Assembly (NCBI GenBank): GCA_903828675.1
Contig: CAIKND010000191.1
Location: forward strand, 1-48,737
Direction: 5' to 3'
DNA from: an uncultured Acidobacteriaceae bacterium
Lineage (GTDB): Bacteria; Acidobacteriota; Terriglobia; Terriglobales; Acidobacteriaceae
DNA: 48,737 nucleotides
The notes beneath the pieces are model-generated. The model had not been told where the DNA came from, ran no database searches, and saw nothing but the letters and a program-made list of their open reading frames with translations. Position numbers and translations under genes: made by a program. Of this stretch, positions 39,589-48,179 are shown in pieces (within the stretch, counting starts at the first letter, position 1; each line of letters starts with the position of its first letter).

Positions 39589-40485
39589 ATGAAGGGAATC
39601 ATCCTTGCCGGCGGATCGGGAACGCGCCTCTATCCCGTTACCCATGTCGTTTCGAAGCAGCTTTTGCCCGTCTACAACAAGCCCATGATTTATTACCCGC
39701 TCAGTACGCTGATGCTGGCCGGCTTGCGCGAGATTCTGGTCATTTCCACCCCTCAGGACACCGGCCGGTTCGCAGAATTGCTTGGCGATGGACGGCAGTG
39801 GGGCATCGATATCACCTATGCCGTCCAGCCCAGCCCCGATGGTCTTGCACAGGCTTTTATCATCGGCAAGGACTTTATTGGAGACGCAACCAGCGCGCTC
39901 GTTCTCGGAGACAACATCTTTTACGGCCAGGGGTTCTCACGTCAGCTTCAGTCTGCAGCCAGGCTTCAGCACGGTGCGACGGTGTTTGCCTACCCGGTTG
40001 AAGATCCGCAACGCTACGGCGTGGTGGAGTTCGACAAGGTCGGCCGCGCCATCAGCCTTGAAGAGAAACCCGCGAATCCCAAGTCGCGCTACGCCGTCAC
40101 GGGATTGTATTTCTATGACAACCAGGTTGTGAACTACGCCGCCGCGCTCAAGCCGTCCCCTCGTGGAGAGCTTGAGATTACCGACCTGAACCGCTGCTAC
40201 CTTGATGCCGGAAACCTGAACGTGGAGATGATGAGCCGCGGAATGGCGTGGCTCGATACCGGAACCCACGATTCGCTGCTCGATGCAGGCATGTTTGTTT
40301 CCACCATCGAGCGCCGGCAGGGGCTGAACATTGCTTGCCCTGAAGAAATCGCCTACCGCCAGGGATTCATCACCGCGGAGCAGCTCGAAGCGCTTGCCCA
40401 GCCCATCCGCAAGAGCGGCTACGGCCAATACCTGTTGGCTCTGCTTCAGGAACCCTATTTCGCGGCGAAGGTCGAGCCGCTATGA
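39589..40485 (+). CDS. rfbA: Glucose-1-phosphate thymidylyltransferase
   Basis: 298 aa. [42 protein letters not shown] opening with the GGxGTR nucleotide-binding loop, '[13 protein letters not shown]', '[20 protein letters not shown]', '[11 protein letters not shown]' and '[10 protein letters not shown]'. Makes dTDP-glucose, substrate of RfbB. Starts two bases after the rfbB stop and overlaps rfbC by ATGA. Confidence 0.98.
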   Translation: MKGIILAGGSGTRLYPVTHVVSKQLLPVYNKPMIYYPLSTLMLAGLREILVISTPQDTGRFAELLGDGRQWGIDITYAVQPSPDGLAQAFIIGKDFIGDATSALVLGDNIFYGQGFSRQLQSAARLQHGATVFAYPVEDPQRYGVVEFDKVGRAISLEEKPANPKSRYAVTGLYFYDNQVVNYAAALKPSPRGELEITDLNRCYLDAGNLNVEMMSRGMAWLDTGTHDSLLDAGMFVSTIERRQGLNIACPEEIAYRQGFITAEQLEALAQPIRKSGYGQYLLALLQEPYFAAKVEPL

Positions 40486-41027
40486 GGATCGCCGAAACAA
40501 TCTTGCCGGGCGTGCTGTTGATTGCGCCCACAATCTACCGGGACGATCGCGGCGCATTTCTTGAGAGCTTTAACCAGCGCCGCATGGCCGATGCCGGATT
40601 GCCCACCCTTTGGCCGCAGGACAACTTCTCCCTATCAAAGAAAAATGTGCTGCGCGGCATTCACTATCAAACCATTCAGCCCCAGGGCAAGCTCGTCCGG
40701 GTAACCCATGGAGCAGTCCTGGACGTGGCCGTGGACCTGCGCCGCGGTTCGCAGGCATTCGGAAAGCACGTGGCGGTCGAACTCAATGGCGAAAAAGGCG
40801 AAATGCTCTGGATCCCGGCCGGTTTTGGCCACGCATTCCTGGTCCTCAGCGAGGTGGCCGGGTTCGCCTACAAAGTCACGGATTACTACTCGACCGCGGG
40901 TGAAAGAACCATCGCCTGGAACGACCCGGTGCTGGCGATTCCGTGGCCCATTGATTCCAGCAATGTCGTCGTCTCCGAAAAAGATCGCCTTGGCACATCG
41001 TTTCTGAATGCCGAAGTCTTTCCCTAG
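40482..41027 (+). CDS. rfbC: dTDP-4-dehydrorhamnose 3,5-epimerase
   Basis: 181 aa cupin-fold enzyme. [21 protein letters not shown], '[18 protein letters not shown]' with the catalytic His, '[24 protein letters not shown]', '[15 protein letters not shown]', 'YKVTDYYS' with catalytic Tyr region and '[13 protein letters not shown]'. Epimerises dTDP-4-keto-6-deoxyglucose to the L-lyxo sugar. No rfbD follows; the reductase must be encoded elsewhere. Confidence 0.97.
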   Translation: MRIAETILPGVLLIAPTIYRDDRGAFLESFNQRRMADAGLPTLWPQDNFSLSKKNVLRGIHYQTIQPQGKLVRVTHGAVLDVAVDLRRGSQAFGKHVAVELNGEKGEMLWIPAGFGHAFLVLSEVAGFAYKVTDYYSTAGERTIAWNDPVLAIPWPIDSSNVVVSEKDRLGTSFLNAEVFP

Positions 41028-41167
41028 GCCGTCGCGGTCTTTTCGGGCCTTCCAAATCGACGATACGGCGAGCCCAAAAGGCTGTATCTAGCTCATCGCT
41101 GCCGATGGTATACTCACATGTCAGGTGCGTGCCTGCGCCGTCATTTTTTACCAACTCTGAGGTTCAC

Positions 41168-41914
41168 ATGTCCGGCCATTCAAAATGGGCCACAATTAAG
41201 CACAAGAAGGGCGCGCTGGATGCCAAGCGCGGCAAAGTATTTACACGCATCATCAAGGAAATTTCTATCGCTGCCAAGGGCGGCGGAGACCCCGACGGCA
41301 ACCCCCGGCTGCGAACCGCGATTCTGGCGGCCAAAGCTGAGAACATGCCGCAGGAGAACATCAAGCGAGCCATCCAGCGCGGTACGGGCGAACTTGAAGG
41401 CGTCAACTACGAAGAGATTTCGTTTGAGGGTTACGGCCCCGGCGGCGTTGCCGTCATCGTGGACGTGACAACCGACAACCGAAACCGTGCCGTCAGCGAG
41501 ATTCGTCACGCTTTCTCTAAGAACGGCGGGAATCTCGGCGAGACCGGTTCAGTGCGGTTCATGTTCTCGAAAAAGGGCATCATCGCAGTCGAGAAGCCGG
41601 CGGCCACTGAAGATCAGTTGATGGACATCGTTCTCGAGCACGGCGGCGAAGACTTGAACGACGAAGGCGATACGTGGGAGATCATCACCGATCCAGCGTC
41701 GCATGAGGCGGTCGCCAATGCCATCAAGGCTGCGGGCATTCCTACCGTGATGAGTGAAGTAACCATGGTTGCTTCCACCTACACCAAACTCGAGGGCACC
41801 GCAGCCAACCAGATGATCCGCCTGCTTGAAGCCCTTGAAGACTGCGACGACACGCAGAACGTCTATTCCAACTTCGATATGGACGCCGAGCAGATGGAAC
41901 ACGCGGCCGGATAA
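41168..41914 (+). CDS. YebC/PmpR-family regulator/translation factor
   Basis: 248 aa. Starts [28 protein letters not shown], with [30 protein letters not shown], '[27 protein letters not shown]', '[20 protein letters not shown]' and a C-terminal '[19 protein letters not shown]'. Members act as transcription regulators or as factors relieving ribosome stalling at proline stretches. ATG 41168 has TGAGG upstream. Own terminator follows, so monocistronic or ending the transcript. Confidence 0.95.
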   Translation: MSGHSKWATIKHKKGALDAKRGKVFTRIIKEISIAAKGGGDPDGNPRLRTAILAAKAENMPQENIKRAIQRGTGELEGVNYEEISFEGYGPGGVAVIVDVTTDNRNRAVSEIRHAFSKNGGNLGETGSVRFMFSKKGIIAVEKPAATEDQLMDIVLEHGGEDLNDEGDTWEIITDPASHEAVANAIKAAGIPTVMSEVTMVASTYTKLEGTAANQMIRLLEALEDCDDTQNVYSNFDMDAEQMEHAAG

Positions 41915-41935
41915 GTTGTCTTTGGCAGGCATGGA

Positions 41936-41967
41936 AAGGGCCGCCCGGTTGTGGCGGCCTTTTTTTG
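41936..41967 (+). terminator. Rho-independent terminator after yebC
   Basis: Stem GGCCGCC (41939-41945)/GGCGGCC (41953-41959) with 7-nt loop, extended by AA/TT pairs and followed by seven T. Confidence 0.93.
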
Positions 41968-42004
41968 GGGATTCAGAATTTGTGACAGAGGGAAGGAAAG
42001 AATT

Positions 42005-42730
42005 TTGAGTCAAATTGCAAGGATTCTGTTATTTGTGCTGATGGCGGGGACAGTGGCCGCTTGGGCCGAAACCCCCAGGGCCGCTGTTGCAGGTGGCGAT
42101 AACGCCGAGATCAACCCTGCTGTCCATGCGCGCAATGCCCACAGTTGGGAGTATGGGCCGTTCGTCAGTTATGGCTTCGGAATCGGCGACCGGTCCTCCT
42201 TCAAGTTCCTTTGGGGCGGTTTTCAGGCGGGCAAGTCCATGTTTCCCGCCGTTCACGCCGGACCGCTAAGCGGCCAGTTTGAGTACAGCGCCAACATCAT
42301 GCCGCTTTGGCAGGCCTACACGCCGGCCCCCCACGACCAGACCTTCACCTACCCCGGCCTGCCCTCGCAGGTTGCTCCCGTAGGCGGCGGCACCTATCGC
42401 GGCGTCAGCCTCACGCCCGTCATCCTGCGCTGGAATTTCCTGACCCAGTCGCGCCGGGTTCAACCCTGGTTTCAGGGCGCAGGCGGGCTTATCTATACCA
42501 CCCATAAGTTTCCGCCGGATGTGCTCGTCCCGCACGGTACGCCGGGCGCCACCTCAGTGTGGAACTTCTCCCCCCAGGGTGGAGTCGGATTGCATTATTT
42601 CATCCGGCCAAAGCGCTCTCTTGATCTCGGCGTAAACGCCGTGCACATCTCGTCGGCGTCGTTGGGCGACCGTAACCCCGGGGTAAATGCCAGTCTTCAG
42701 TTCCAGTTGGGTTACACCTACTGGAAGTAG
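42005..42730 (+). CDS. PagL-like lipid A 3-O-deacylase (acyloxyacyl hydrolase family)
   Basis: 241 aa. Signal peptide (IARILLFVLMAGTVAAWAE), then a single outer-membrane beta-barrel pattern with alternating hydrophobic strands. The C-terminal 'GLHYFIRPKRSLDLGVNAVHISSASLGDRNPGVN' region contains the PagL-type catalytic HxS, and the chain ends in an aromatic-rich strand (LGYTYWK) typical of outer-membrane barrels. Family role: removes the 3-O acyl chain from lipid A. TTG start 42005 lies after AGGGAAGGAAAG; no ATG fits the signal peptide. The Asn of HxSN is replaced by Ser, so activity is not certain. Confidence 0.75.
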   Translation: MSQIARILLFVLMAGTVAAWAETPRAAVAGGDNAEINPAVHARNAHSWEYGPFVSYGFGIGDRSSFKFLWGGFQAGKSMFPAVHAGPLSGQFEYSANIMPLWQAYTPAPHDQTFTYPGLPSQVAPVGGGTYRGVSLTPVILRWNFLTQSRRVQPWFQGAGGLIYTTHKFPPDVLVPHGTPGATSVWNFSPQGGVGLHYFIRPKRSLDLGVNAVHISSASLGDRNPGVNASLQFQLGYTYWK

Positions 42731-42773
42731 TTGAGCTTCCAGCGCTTGTTAGTCGCCGCTGGGTGAGGTAATG

Positions 42774-43694
42774 ATGAATGGACCGGTTGTAGAATGTGTA
42801 CCCAACTTCTCTGAGGGCACTGATGCCCGGCGTGTCGAGGCCATTGTGACCGCGATGCGCGTCGAGGGGGTACACCTGCTGGACTGGTCGATGGATGCGG
42901 ACCACAATCGTTCCGTGGTCACCCTTGCCGGTGAGCCGGCGGCGATGGTTGAAGCGGCCGTGCGCGGCGTGGGCAAGGCCGTCGAACTCATCGACCTCAC
43001 CCGCCAGCAGGGGGTTCACCCCCGCATCGGTGCGGCGGATGTGATTCCGTTTGTGCCCATCTCCGGTATCAAACTTGAACAATGCGCTCTGCTTGCGCGT
43101 CAGGCGGGTCTTGAGATCTGGCGTCGCTTTGGGGTGCCGGTATTCTTCTACGAGGCGGCTGCGGCGCGGCCTGACCGGGCTAACCTCGATGATGTGCGAC
43201 GTGGGCAGTTCGAGGGGCTTCAGGAGGCGGTGCGCAAAGAAGCTTCCCGACGTCCCGATCTCGGCGGTCCCGGCCTGCATCCCACCGCCGGAGCATGCGC
43301 CGTGGGTGCGCGCAGGTTCCTGGTGGATTACAACCTCTATTTCGACTCCTCCGACGTCGCTCTCGTGCGCGCGATCGCCCGCGAAATTCGGGCGGATTCG
43401 GGCGGGCTAAAAGGCGTAAAAGCCATAGGATTGCTCGCTCACGGCCGTGCCCAGCTTTCCATGAACATCACCGACTTCAATGTGACACCGGTCTCCAAGG
43501 TGTACCGGGCCATTGCAAGCCTGGCTATAAAGCACAAGGCATCCATCGTCGAGGGTGAGATCATCGGGCTCGTTCCTGAGGCGGCCTGTGAGCGGGAATC
43601 CGATTGGATGCGTCAATTAGTTGGGTTCGATCCGCAGACCAAGATCCTGGAGCATCGGCTGGAAACTCCGCTTGCCTGGCCTGGCAGCATTTAG
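42774..43694 (+). CDS. ftcD: Glutamate formimidoyltransferase
   Basis: 306 aa. VVECVPNFSEGTDARRVEAI, 'LLDWSMDADHNRSVVTLAG', 'IDLTRQQGVHPRIGAADVIPFVPI', 'FFYEAAAARPDRANLDDVRRGQFEGL' and 'LHPTAGACAVGARRFLVDYN' match the formiminotransferase half of FTCD. Transfers the formimino group of formiminoglutamate to tetrahydrofolate in histidine breakdown. The cyclodeaminase half is missing, as is usual in bacteria. GGTGAGG favours ATG 42774 over ATG 42771. No other hut genes here. Confidence 0.95.
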   Translation: MNGPVVECVPNFSEGTDARRVEAIVTAMRVEGVHLLDWSMDADHNRSVVTLAGEPAAMVEAAVRGVGKAVELIDLTRQQGVHPRIGAADVIPFVPISGIKLEQCALLARQAGLEIWRRFGVPVFFYEAAAARPDRANLDDVRRGQFEGLQEAVRKEASRRPDLGGPGLHPTAGACAVGARRFLVDYNLYFDSSDVALVRAIAREIRADSGGLKGVKAIGLLAHGRAQLSMNITDFNVTPVSKVYRAIASLAIKHKASIVEGEIIGLVPEAACERESDWMRQLVGFDPQTKILEHRLETPLAWPGSI

Positions 43695-43872
43695 GATCGG
43701 CGGACTGAAGCCCTCGTTGGTAGCAGGGGGGCGTGCGCAAAACGACGGCGCGTACAATATGACCATCGGATTGCAGCGCTTTTTGATGTTTCACTTGCCT
43801 GGAAGAGATCCTGCGTTTCAGGTGTTTTGCAACAGCGCGATTCAGTCGCGTTCGATGTTCCGGAGGATGGAA

Positions 43873-44826
43873 TTGTTGAAATCATTCGTTAAGTTCTCGA
43901 TTGCACCAATGTTGCTGGCAGCGGCCTCGCTTGCCCCGGCGGCACAGTTGTCCACAGATGCGCGTGGAGCCATTCCACATGAAGTTCAGCAACTGGTGGT
44001 AATCGACTACCGTGCGATGCAGAATTCGCCGGCGGCGATGGATTTGCGCGATCGCGTCATGCCGCCGGAACTCAAGTTGTTTGACGAGGCGTTACGCAAG
44101 TCAGGGCTCAACGACAATCACGACGTGGATATGCTCGCCTTTGCGCTGTTCCGGCCCTCGCCCGGCAGCGACGCGCTTTTGACCGTAGGCATCGCACAAG
44201 GGCAGTTTTCCATGGATGATGTCCTTGCCACCTTCCGCAGGCAGAAGGTGAAGGCCACCCTGGTGCGCACCAACAAGATCTACCCCATGGCGAAGACCGG
44301 AATGGTGCTCTGCTTTGTGGATCCTTCGACCATGGTGTTTGGCCAGAAGGATGCCGTCACCAAGGCCCTTGACGCGCGCGATGGAACGGCATCGAGCCTC
44401 TTAAGCAACGGGCCCATGATGGACGCGATGCGAAGCGTGGACTCTGAGCCCCTCTGGAGCATACTTGACGACAAGGGAACGCAGACCATGATGCGCCAGT
44501 TGCTGGGTGAGGCCGGTGCGGTCACGGATTTCGAGACCGTGCGCAAGCGCCTGGTTGGCTCCTGGTACTCCATGAACTTTCAGCACGGGGTCAAGTTCGA
44601 TCTGACCATCTCCACCGGCGACTCATTTGCCGCGGCCACGGTCTCGTCCCTCTTGACGGCAGCGGTCATGGTTCGCAAGATGAGCGGCTCAGAGACGGAG
44701 AAGCATGCGTTGAGCGCCACCTCCATCGGGTCAGATTCTGGGCGCCTCACCATCCACTTCGCGACCAGCGATTCGGAGTTCAGCAGCCTGCTCCAATCGC
44801 CCCTCTTCCAAAGCATGGTGCGCTAA
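43873..44826 (+). CDS. Exported protein of unknown function
   Basis: 317 aa. Signal peptide (LKSFVKFSIAPMLLAAASLAPAAQL). The rest is soluble, mixed alpha/beta ('HEVQQLVVIDYRAMQNSPAAMDLRD', 'FGQKDAVTKALDARDGTASSLL', 'TISTGDSFAAATVSSLLTAAV'), without a motif I recognise. GGAGG at 43862-43866 is six bases before TTG 43873 and directly abuts ATG 43867, so a TTG start is preferred. Terminator follows. Confidence 0.8.
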   Translation: MLKSFVKFSIAPMLLAAASLAPAAQLSTDARGAIPHEVQQLVVIDYRAMQNSPAAMDLRDRVMPPELKLFDEALRKSGLNDNHDVDMLAFALFRPSPGSDALLTVGIAQGQFSMDDVLATFRRQKVKATLVRTNKIYPMAKTGMVLCFVDPSTMVFGQKDAVTKALDARDGTASSLLSNGPMMDAMRSVDSEPLWSILDDKGTQTMMRQLLGEAGAVTDFETVRKRLVGSWYSMNFQHGVKFDLTISTGDSFAAATVSSLLTAAVMVRKMSGSETEKHALSATSIGSDSGRLTIHFATSDSEFSSLLQSPLFQSMVR

Positions 44827-44850
44827 GCAACCTCCATTGGTCTCCGAAAC

Positions 44851-44898
44851 AAAAGCCGGCAGGTGATTCGTTCACAGAATCGCTTGCTGGCTTTTTTT
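44851..44898 (+). terminator. Strong rho-independent terminator
   Basis: 19-bp stem (44851-44869 with 44877-44895; three G-U pairs) from AAAAGCC to GGCTTTT, 7-nt loop, followed by T-run to 44898. Confidence 0.92.
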
Positions 44899-44979
44899 CA
44901 TGCTCGGACTGCATCCCGTCCCCGGACTGCTCAGAGATTATTTGCATACAATTACCGTCCATCGGCGCACAATTGAAGT

Positions 44980-45120
44980 ATGGAGTTAAATCAGGCCGCA
45001 GAGGAAGAATCCGACATGGCAAACGACACGCAAGTGCTGATCGTCATGAATCCCGTGGCGAAGCCCACCCCCCTATACCTCCTCCCACCCTCCCTCCCAC
45101 CCCCCCTACCCAGCACGTAA
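44980..45120 (+). pseudogene. Short ORF, possible 5' stub of a disrupted gene running into a C-rich tract
   Basis: ATG 44980 (or ATG 45016 with GAGGAAG upstream) gives a normal-looking start (ELNQAAEEESDMANDTQ, VLIVMNPVAK) that changes after codon 28 into a Pro/Leu run encoded by a polypyrimidine tract and stops at TAA 45118-45120. The switch suggests the real gene was cut at about 45064. The identity of the lost gene is unknown. The TAA lies 27 bp from the transposon's left target duplication, so the transposon itself did not make the cut. Confidence 0.4.
45064..45113 (-). repeat. C-rich tract; complementary strand is G-quadruplex-prone
   Basis: The + strand is almost pure C/T; the minus strand has six or more G-tracts of three to seven separated by one to four bases. 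This meets the usual intramolecular G-quadruplex pattern. It is unlike any other part of the window. Confidence 0.7.
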
Positions 45121-45147
45121 AGAAGGAACCCATAAACCTCAGACGCC

Positions 45148-45155
45148 AACCACCC
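45148..45155 (+). repeat. Target site duplication, left copy (AACCACCC)
   Basis: Direct repeat of 48599-48606, exactly abutting the left terminal inverted repeat. Eight bases fits IS1-family insertion. Confidence 0.93.
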
Positions 45156-45183
45156 GGTAGTGGGTCAGTTTCGTTTTCCACAG
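45156..45183 (+). repeat. Left terminal inverted repeat of the transposon
   Basis: 28 bp starting GGTAGTGGGTCAGTTT; matches the right end with one mismatch (position 17, C versus G). Confidence 0.93.
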
Positions 45184-45391
45184 GGCAAGAGCGGAGGCGC
45201 GTATGATTTCGCCTAAGCTACTGCCGTCATCGTCAGTGCCGCCCGATCCGTTAGCGTTATGGCGTCGGTCTACACATGGCCCGCATCCACCAGCGAGAAT
45301 TTCCCGCGCAATTGTACCTCAACCGCGTATCATTCCGTCCAAGCCGCTTTTGCCCCTCATCCCGAGGGAAGATCGGCCCCGGAGAAAGCCT

Positions 45392-46207
45392 GTGACGATT
45401 GCCGCCGGGTTCATCTGCGAGAACGGATTCTTGCTTTGCGCCGACACGAAAATAACTACCACCATCAAGACAAACGAATCCAAGATGGTTCACCACGTTA
45501 GCGACGATGGACTTTGCTCGCTGACCTTTGTCATGTCCAGCGACGATATAAACTTCCCTCGCGCGACCATTCAGGCGTGCTGGGAGTTCGTCGGTAGGAT
45601 GGAATTCCAATCTGCCACGATGGAGGCGGTTCGTAATGCCGTGCAATTTTCACTGGCAGAGTTCTACCGGGAACACATCTTCCCGCACCCTAATTTTGAA
45701 CCGCAATCGGTTTTCCAGCAATTATTGGTTGGGATATGGCTTCGAGGTGAAACGGCCCTCTTTCAACCCCATGAAACCCTCTTGATGCCCGTCGAGGAAT
45801 ACGAGTGTATCGGGAGCGGTGCCCACTTGGGCAAATATCTGATACGACAATTCGAGAAGGCTAGCAGTCTCCCGGCAACGCTCGATGAAATTGCCCTTAT
45901 TGCCTCATGCGTGATCGAAGAGGCGATCAGTTACGATGAATTCTGCGGGGGGGAAGTCGAGACGATCATTGTCAGAAATAATGGTCAAGTATCCTCCATT
46001 TGCGATTCTGTAATCTATCCGGGGAGGGAATTTCTAACGAGCCTGCAAATTGGCGGATGGAGACTGTTGCGGCGGATTTCGGAATCTGCAATCACCGATG
46101 ACGCTATCGAGGAGGCGCTAGAGGATTACTGCGATAGCGTTCGGAAAACCAATGCCGTGCGCAAAGTGCAACTCGATATGATCCGTGAAGCGAGAAATCA
46201 TCAATAG
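45392..46207 (+). CDS. Proteasome-like Ntn-hydrolase (passenger gene)
   Basis: 271 aa. After the GTG start (GGAG seven bases upstream) the protein reads M-T-I-A-A-G-F..., so methionine removal would expose Thr1. Counting from it, Asp17 lies in LLCADTK and Lys30 in NESKM, the triad order of proteasome beta subunits/HslV (T1, D17, K33; here K is three residues early). Gly5 and a second Gly at 11 also match. The remainder (LEFYREHIFPHPNF..., IGSGAHLGKYLIRQ, AISYDEFCGGEVETIIV) fits the alternating sheet-helix fold. An alternative ATG at 45203, with GGAGG five bases upstream, would add a 63-residue Pro-rich propeptide. Ends one base from the convergent transposase gene. Substrate unknown. Confidence 0.7.
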   Translation: MTIAAGFICENGFLLCADTKITTTIKTNESKMVHHVSDDGLCSLTFVMSSDDINFPRATIQACWEFVGRMEFQSATMEAVRNAVQFSLAEFYREHIFPHPNFEPQSVFQQLLVGIWLRGETALFQPHETLLMPVEEYECIGSGAHLGKYLIRQFEKASSLPATLDEIALIASCVIEEAISYDEFCGGEVETIIVRNNGQVSSICDSVIYPGREFLTSLQIGGWRLLRRISESAITDDAIEEALEDYCDSVRKTNAVRKVQLDMIREARNHQ

Positions 46208-46208
46208 T

Positions 46209-47096
46209 TTAGGCAGTTTCCCCAAGTGCTCTCCGGAACATATCGCGGTCGATTGTCGATTTCGATACCGTGGGCTTGGGCAGCAGGGAAATTAGTTCGT
46301 CCATTGTCCATACGTGATCCGCCAGGCCCGCTTCCATCGCTGGCGTCACCCGCAATGTCTGATGGACGCGGCAGAAGTTGTAGTGCATGAAGTGCAGCGC
46401 GACCGCATGGCAATGGTTCTCTGCTTTCTTGCTAAACCCATTCGTCAGCCGGGTAAACCGGCGCATTGACATACGCATGGTGAGGTTCTGGCGCTCAACG
46501 TAGCTCGTCGAGACGTGCGCCGGGTCTGGATCTCCCATGACCACTTTCATGTCACAGCCAATGCACTTGGCGGGAGAGTACCGCTTCTCAGGCTCATCTG
46601 ATGCGCCGTAGATTTTCTGAAGAACGGCAAAGTCAACGTCCATTCCGAATGCGCCCTCGACAGCTTGTAGGTATGGCTTGTGGCCGTCCGTGGTGAGTTG
46701 TACGCGGCCTTTGATGCGGCTGGCGCAATCTTCCATGAAATCCATCGCCCAGCCTCCATCCCGACCGCCCACAAGGTAACCGACCACCAGTTTCGTATCG
46801 GCGTCGATCCCTACCCAGGTCCAAATATCCCCCCAACCTTCCTGCTTCTTTTCCGCGCTGGCGTTCTTTTTCTTGGCCCCCACAAAGCACCAGATCTCAT
46901 CGCACTGCATCCGGCGGACCCGTAGATTGCGAACGTGGAAATCGTGAAACGTGGCGCAAGCCGTGCCCATGTCCGCCAGGAGCTTCACCACGGTATTCTT
47001 GGCAGCCCCGGTCATTCGGCAGGTCGCACGGATCGAGCAGCCTTCAATGAGGCAGTTGACGATTCTGGCGCGGGTTTGGGAGTCCAAGCAGTTCAT
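46209..47096 (-). CDS. IS1-family transposase (single-ORF type)
   Basis: 295 aa, one reading frame without programmed frameshift. Helix-turn-helix about 8-44 ('IVNCLIEGCSIRATCRMTGAAKNTVVKLL'), DDE catalytic Asp66 (MQCDEIWCFVG), Asp137 (LTTDGHKPY) and Glu201 (STSYVERQNLTMRM), then the IS1-typical RRFTRLTNGFSKK and 'HFMHYNFCRVHQTLRVTPAMEAG'. The N-terminal zinc finger of classical InsA is missing. Complete and apparently functional. Acts on the 28-bp ends of this element. Confidence 0.93.
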   Translation of the reverse strand: MNCLDSQTRARIVNCLIEGCSIRATCRMTGAAKNTVVKLLADMGTACATFHDFHVRNLRVRRMQCDEIWCFVGAKKKNASAEKKQEGWGDIWTWVGIDADTKLVVGYLVGGRDGGWAMDFMEDCASRIKGRVQLTTDGHKPYLQAVEGAFGMDVDFAVLQKIYGASDEPEKRYSPAKCIGCDMKVVMGDPDPAHVSTSYVERQNLTMRMSMRRFTRLTNGFSKKAENHCHAVALHFMHYNFCRVHQTLRVTPAMEAGLADHVWTMDELISLLPKPTVSKSTIDRDMFRRALGETA

Positions 47097-47196
47097 ATTG
47101 ACTATTATGCTAAAGCGGCATTAGAATGTCAAGAGAAAAGTTTGGCCTGTGTTTCGGCCTGCCGGTTATGATGGCGGGCACGGAAGGAGTTCGCCA

Positions 47197-47439
47197 ATGA
47201 CAGAGAAGGACCATCGACTAATGATTGAAATGTTCAAGCACCAGACGCGAGTAATCTCTACGCTTGTCGCAGTACTTGAGGGCCGGGAGATTATCGAACA
47301 GGGTGATCTTGATGCTTACGACGCTCTTGTAGCTGCCGACGAATCACAGGTAAGCGAACTAGAAAATCATGTGGAAGAGACGTATCGAGGATTCGCCAAA
47401 GTTCTTGGCGTGAACGTAGGGAGTACTCCCGCAGATTAG
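47197..47439 (+). CDS. Small acidic helical protein (passenger gene)
   Basis: 80 aa. ATG 47197 is preceded by GGAAGGAG. Almost entirely alpha-helical by composition, with heptad-like hydrophobics (DHRLMIEMFKHQTRVISTLVAVLEG, ESQVSELENHVEETYRGFAKVLG). No recognised family. Divergent from the transposase gene with 100 bp between; may share its control region. A terminator-like hairpin follows. Confidence 0.65.
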   Translation: MTEKDHRLMIEMFKHQTRVISTLVAVLEGREIIEQGDLDAYDALVAADESQVSELENHVEETYRGFAKVLGVNVGSTPAD

Positions 47440-47513
47440 CGGCTAGGGGACTGTCTTGCATTTGGGCAAACCTCATGCGATGATGTCGCTAGAGAGATCA
47501 GCCACACCGAGAG

Positions 47514-47537
47514 CCCCGCCTGGCAGCGGGGTTTTCT
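47514..47537 (+). terminator. Terminator-like hairpin inside the transposon
   Basis: CCCCGC (47514-47519)/GCGGGG (47526-47531) with 6-nt loop and TTTTCT after it, 75 bp behind the small acidic protein gene. Confidence 0.75.
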
Positions 47538-47588
47538 ATTTACGGCTTATTATAGTTCTTATCTTTCGTTCCAGTGTGGAATTCAGAC

Positions 47589-48173
47589 ATGAAAAAAGTC
47601 GCGCAGTGGTCCGCGTTCTTTCTCGCTGTAGTTGTACTAGGGTTTCTGCTGCATCCGACCGCACTGTGGATCATTCACACGGTCAATGACGGGACAACCT
47701 CCGATTGTCGTCCAGCGACTCCTGACGGAAATGGATGGTGCTGGACCTCCTCCTATACGCGGTTCGTCCCATCCGACTACGAGCATGGTTTCGCACTCGG
47801 GATAGATCTAGCGATTTCCATGCTGTTTGCTTCGGGCCTGTTCTGTGGGGCGATGTTGGTCACGCGCCGGAAGAAAATGGAAGCGCTCACGCCGGACCCC
47901 GTACCAGCCATATCGCCGACCAAAACCAGCGGTAAGGCGGTCACACATAACCGCCGCTTTATCCTGATCCCTGCTTGGTTTCTTGCGCAGTACATCCACA
48001 ACCTGATCTTAGGAATGTCAGTCGGCCAAGCTCTCGACATGATGACTTCAATCGAAAGTCTTTGGTATTCCGTCATAGTCGTAACGGTGATCGTGCTCTA
48101 CGCAAGAAACTATAAGGTGGTATTCGGGAAGGAACCGGAGCAGCCACGGGAACCCGTTGTGCCTGAGAAGTAG
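47589..48173 (+). CDS. Membrane protein of unknown function (passenger gene)
   Basis: 194 aa with four predicted helices (AQWSAFFLAVVVLGFLLHP, LGIDLAISMLFASGLFCGAML, FILIPAWFLAQYIHNLILGM, SLWYSVIVVTVIVLYARN). Two Cys-containing residues (DCRPATPDGNGWCW) lie in the first extracytoplasmic loop. C-terminal tail is charged and Pro-rich. No family recognised. Weak ribosome site (GTGGA). Confidence 0.7.
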   Translation: MKKVAQWSAFFLAVVVLGFLLHPTALWIIHTVNDGTTSDCRPATPDGNGWCWTSSYTRFVPSDYEHGFALGIDLAISMLFASGLFCGAMLVTRRKKMEALTPDPVPAISPTKTSGKAVTHNRRFILIPAWFLAQYIHNLILGMSVGQALDMMTSIESLWYSVIVVTVIVLYARNYKVVFGKEPEQPREPVVPEK

Positions 48174-48179
48174 TGCCGA

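Noticed and set aside
45120..45147. Transposon insertion as the direct cause of the truncated ORF at 44980
   Set aside because: The ORF has already stopped at 45120, before the target duplication at 45148.
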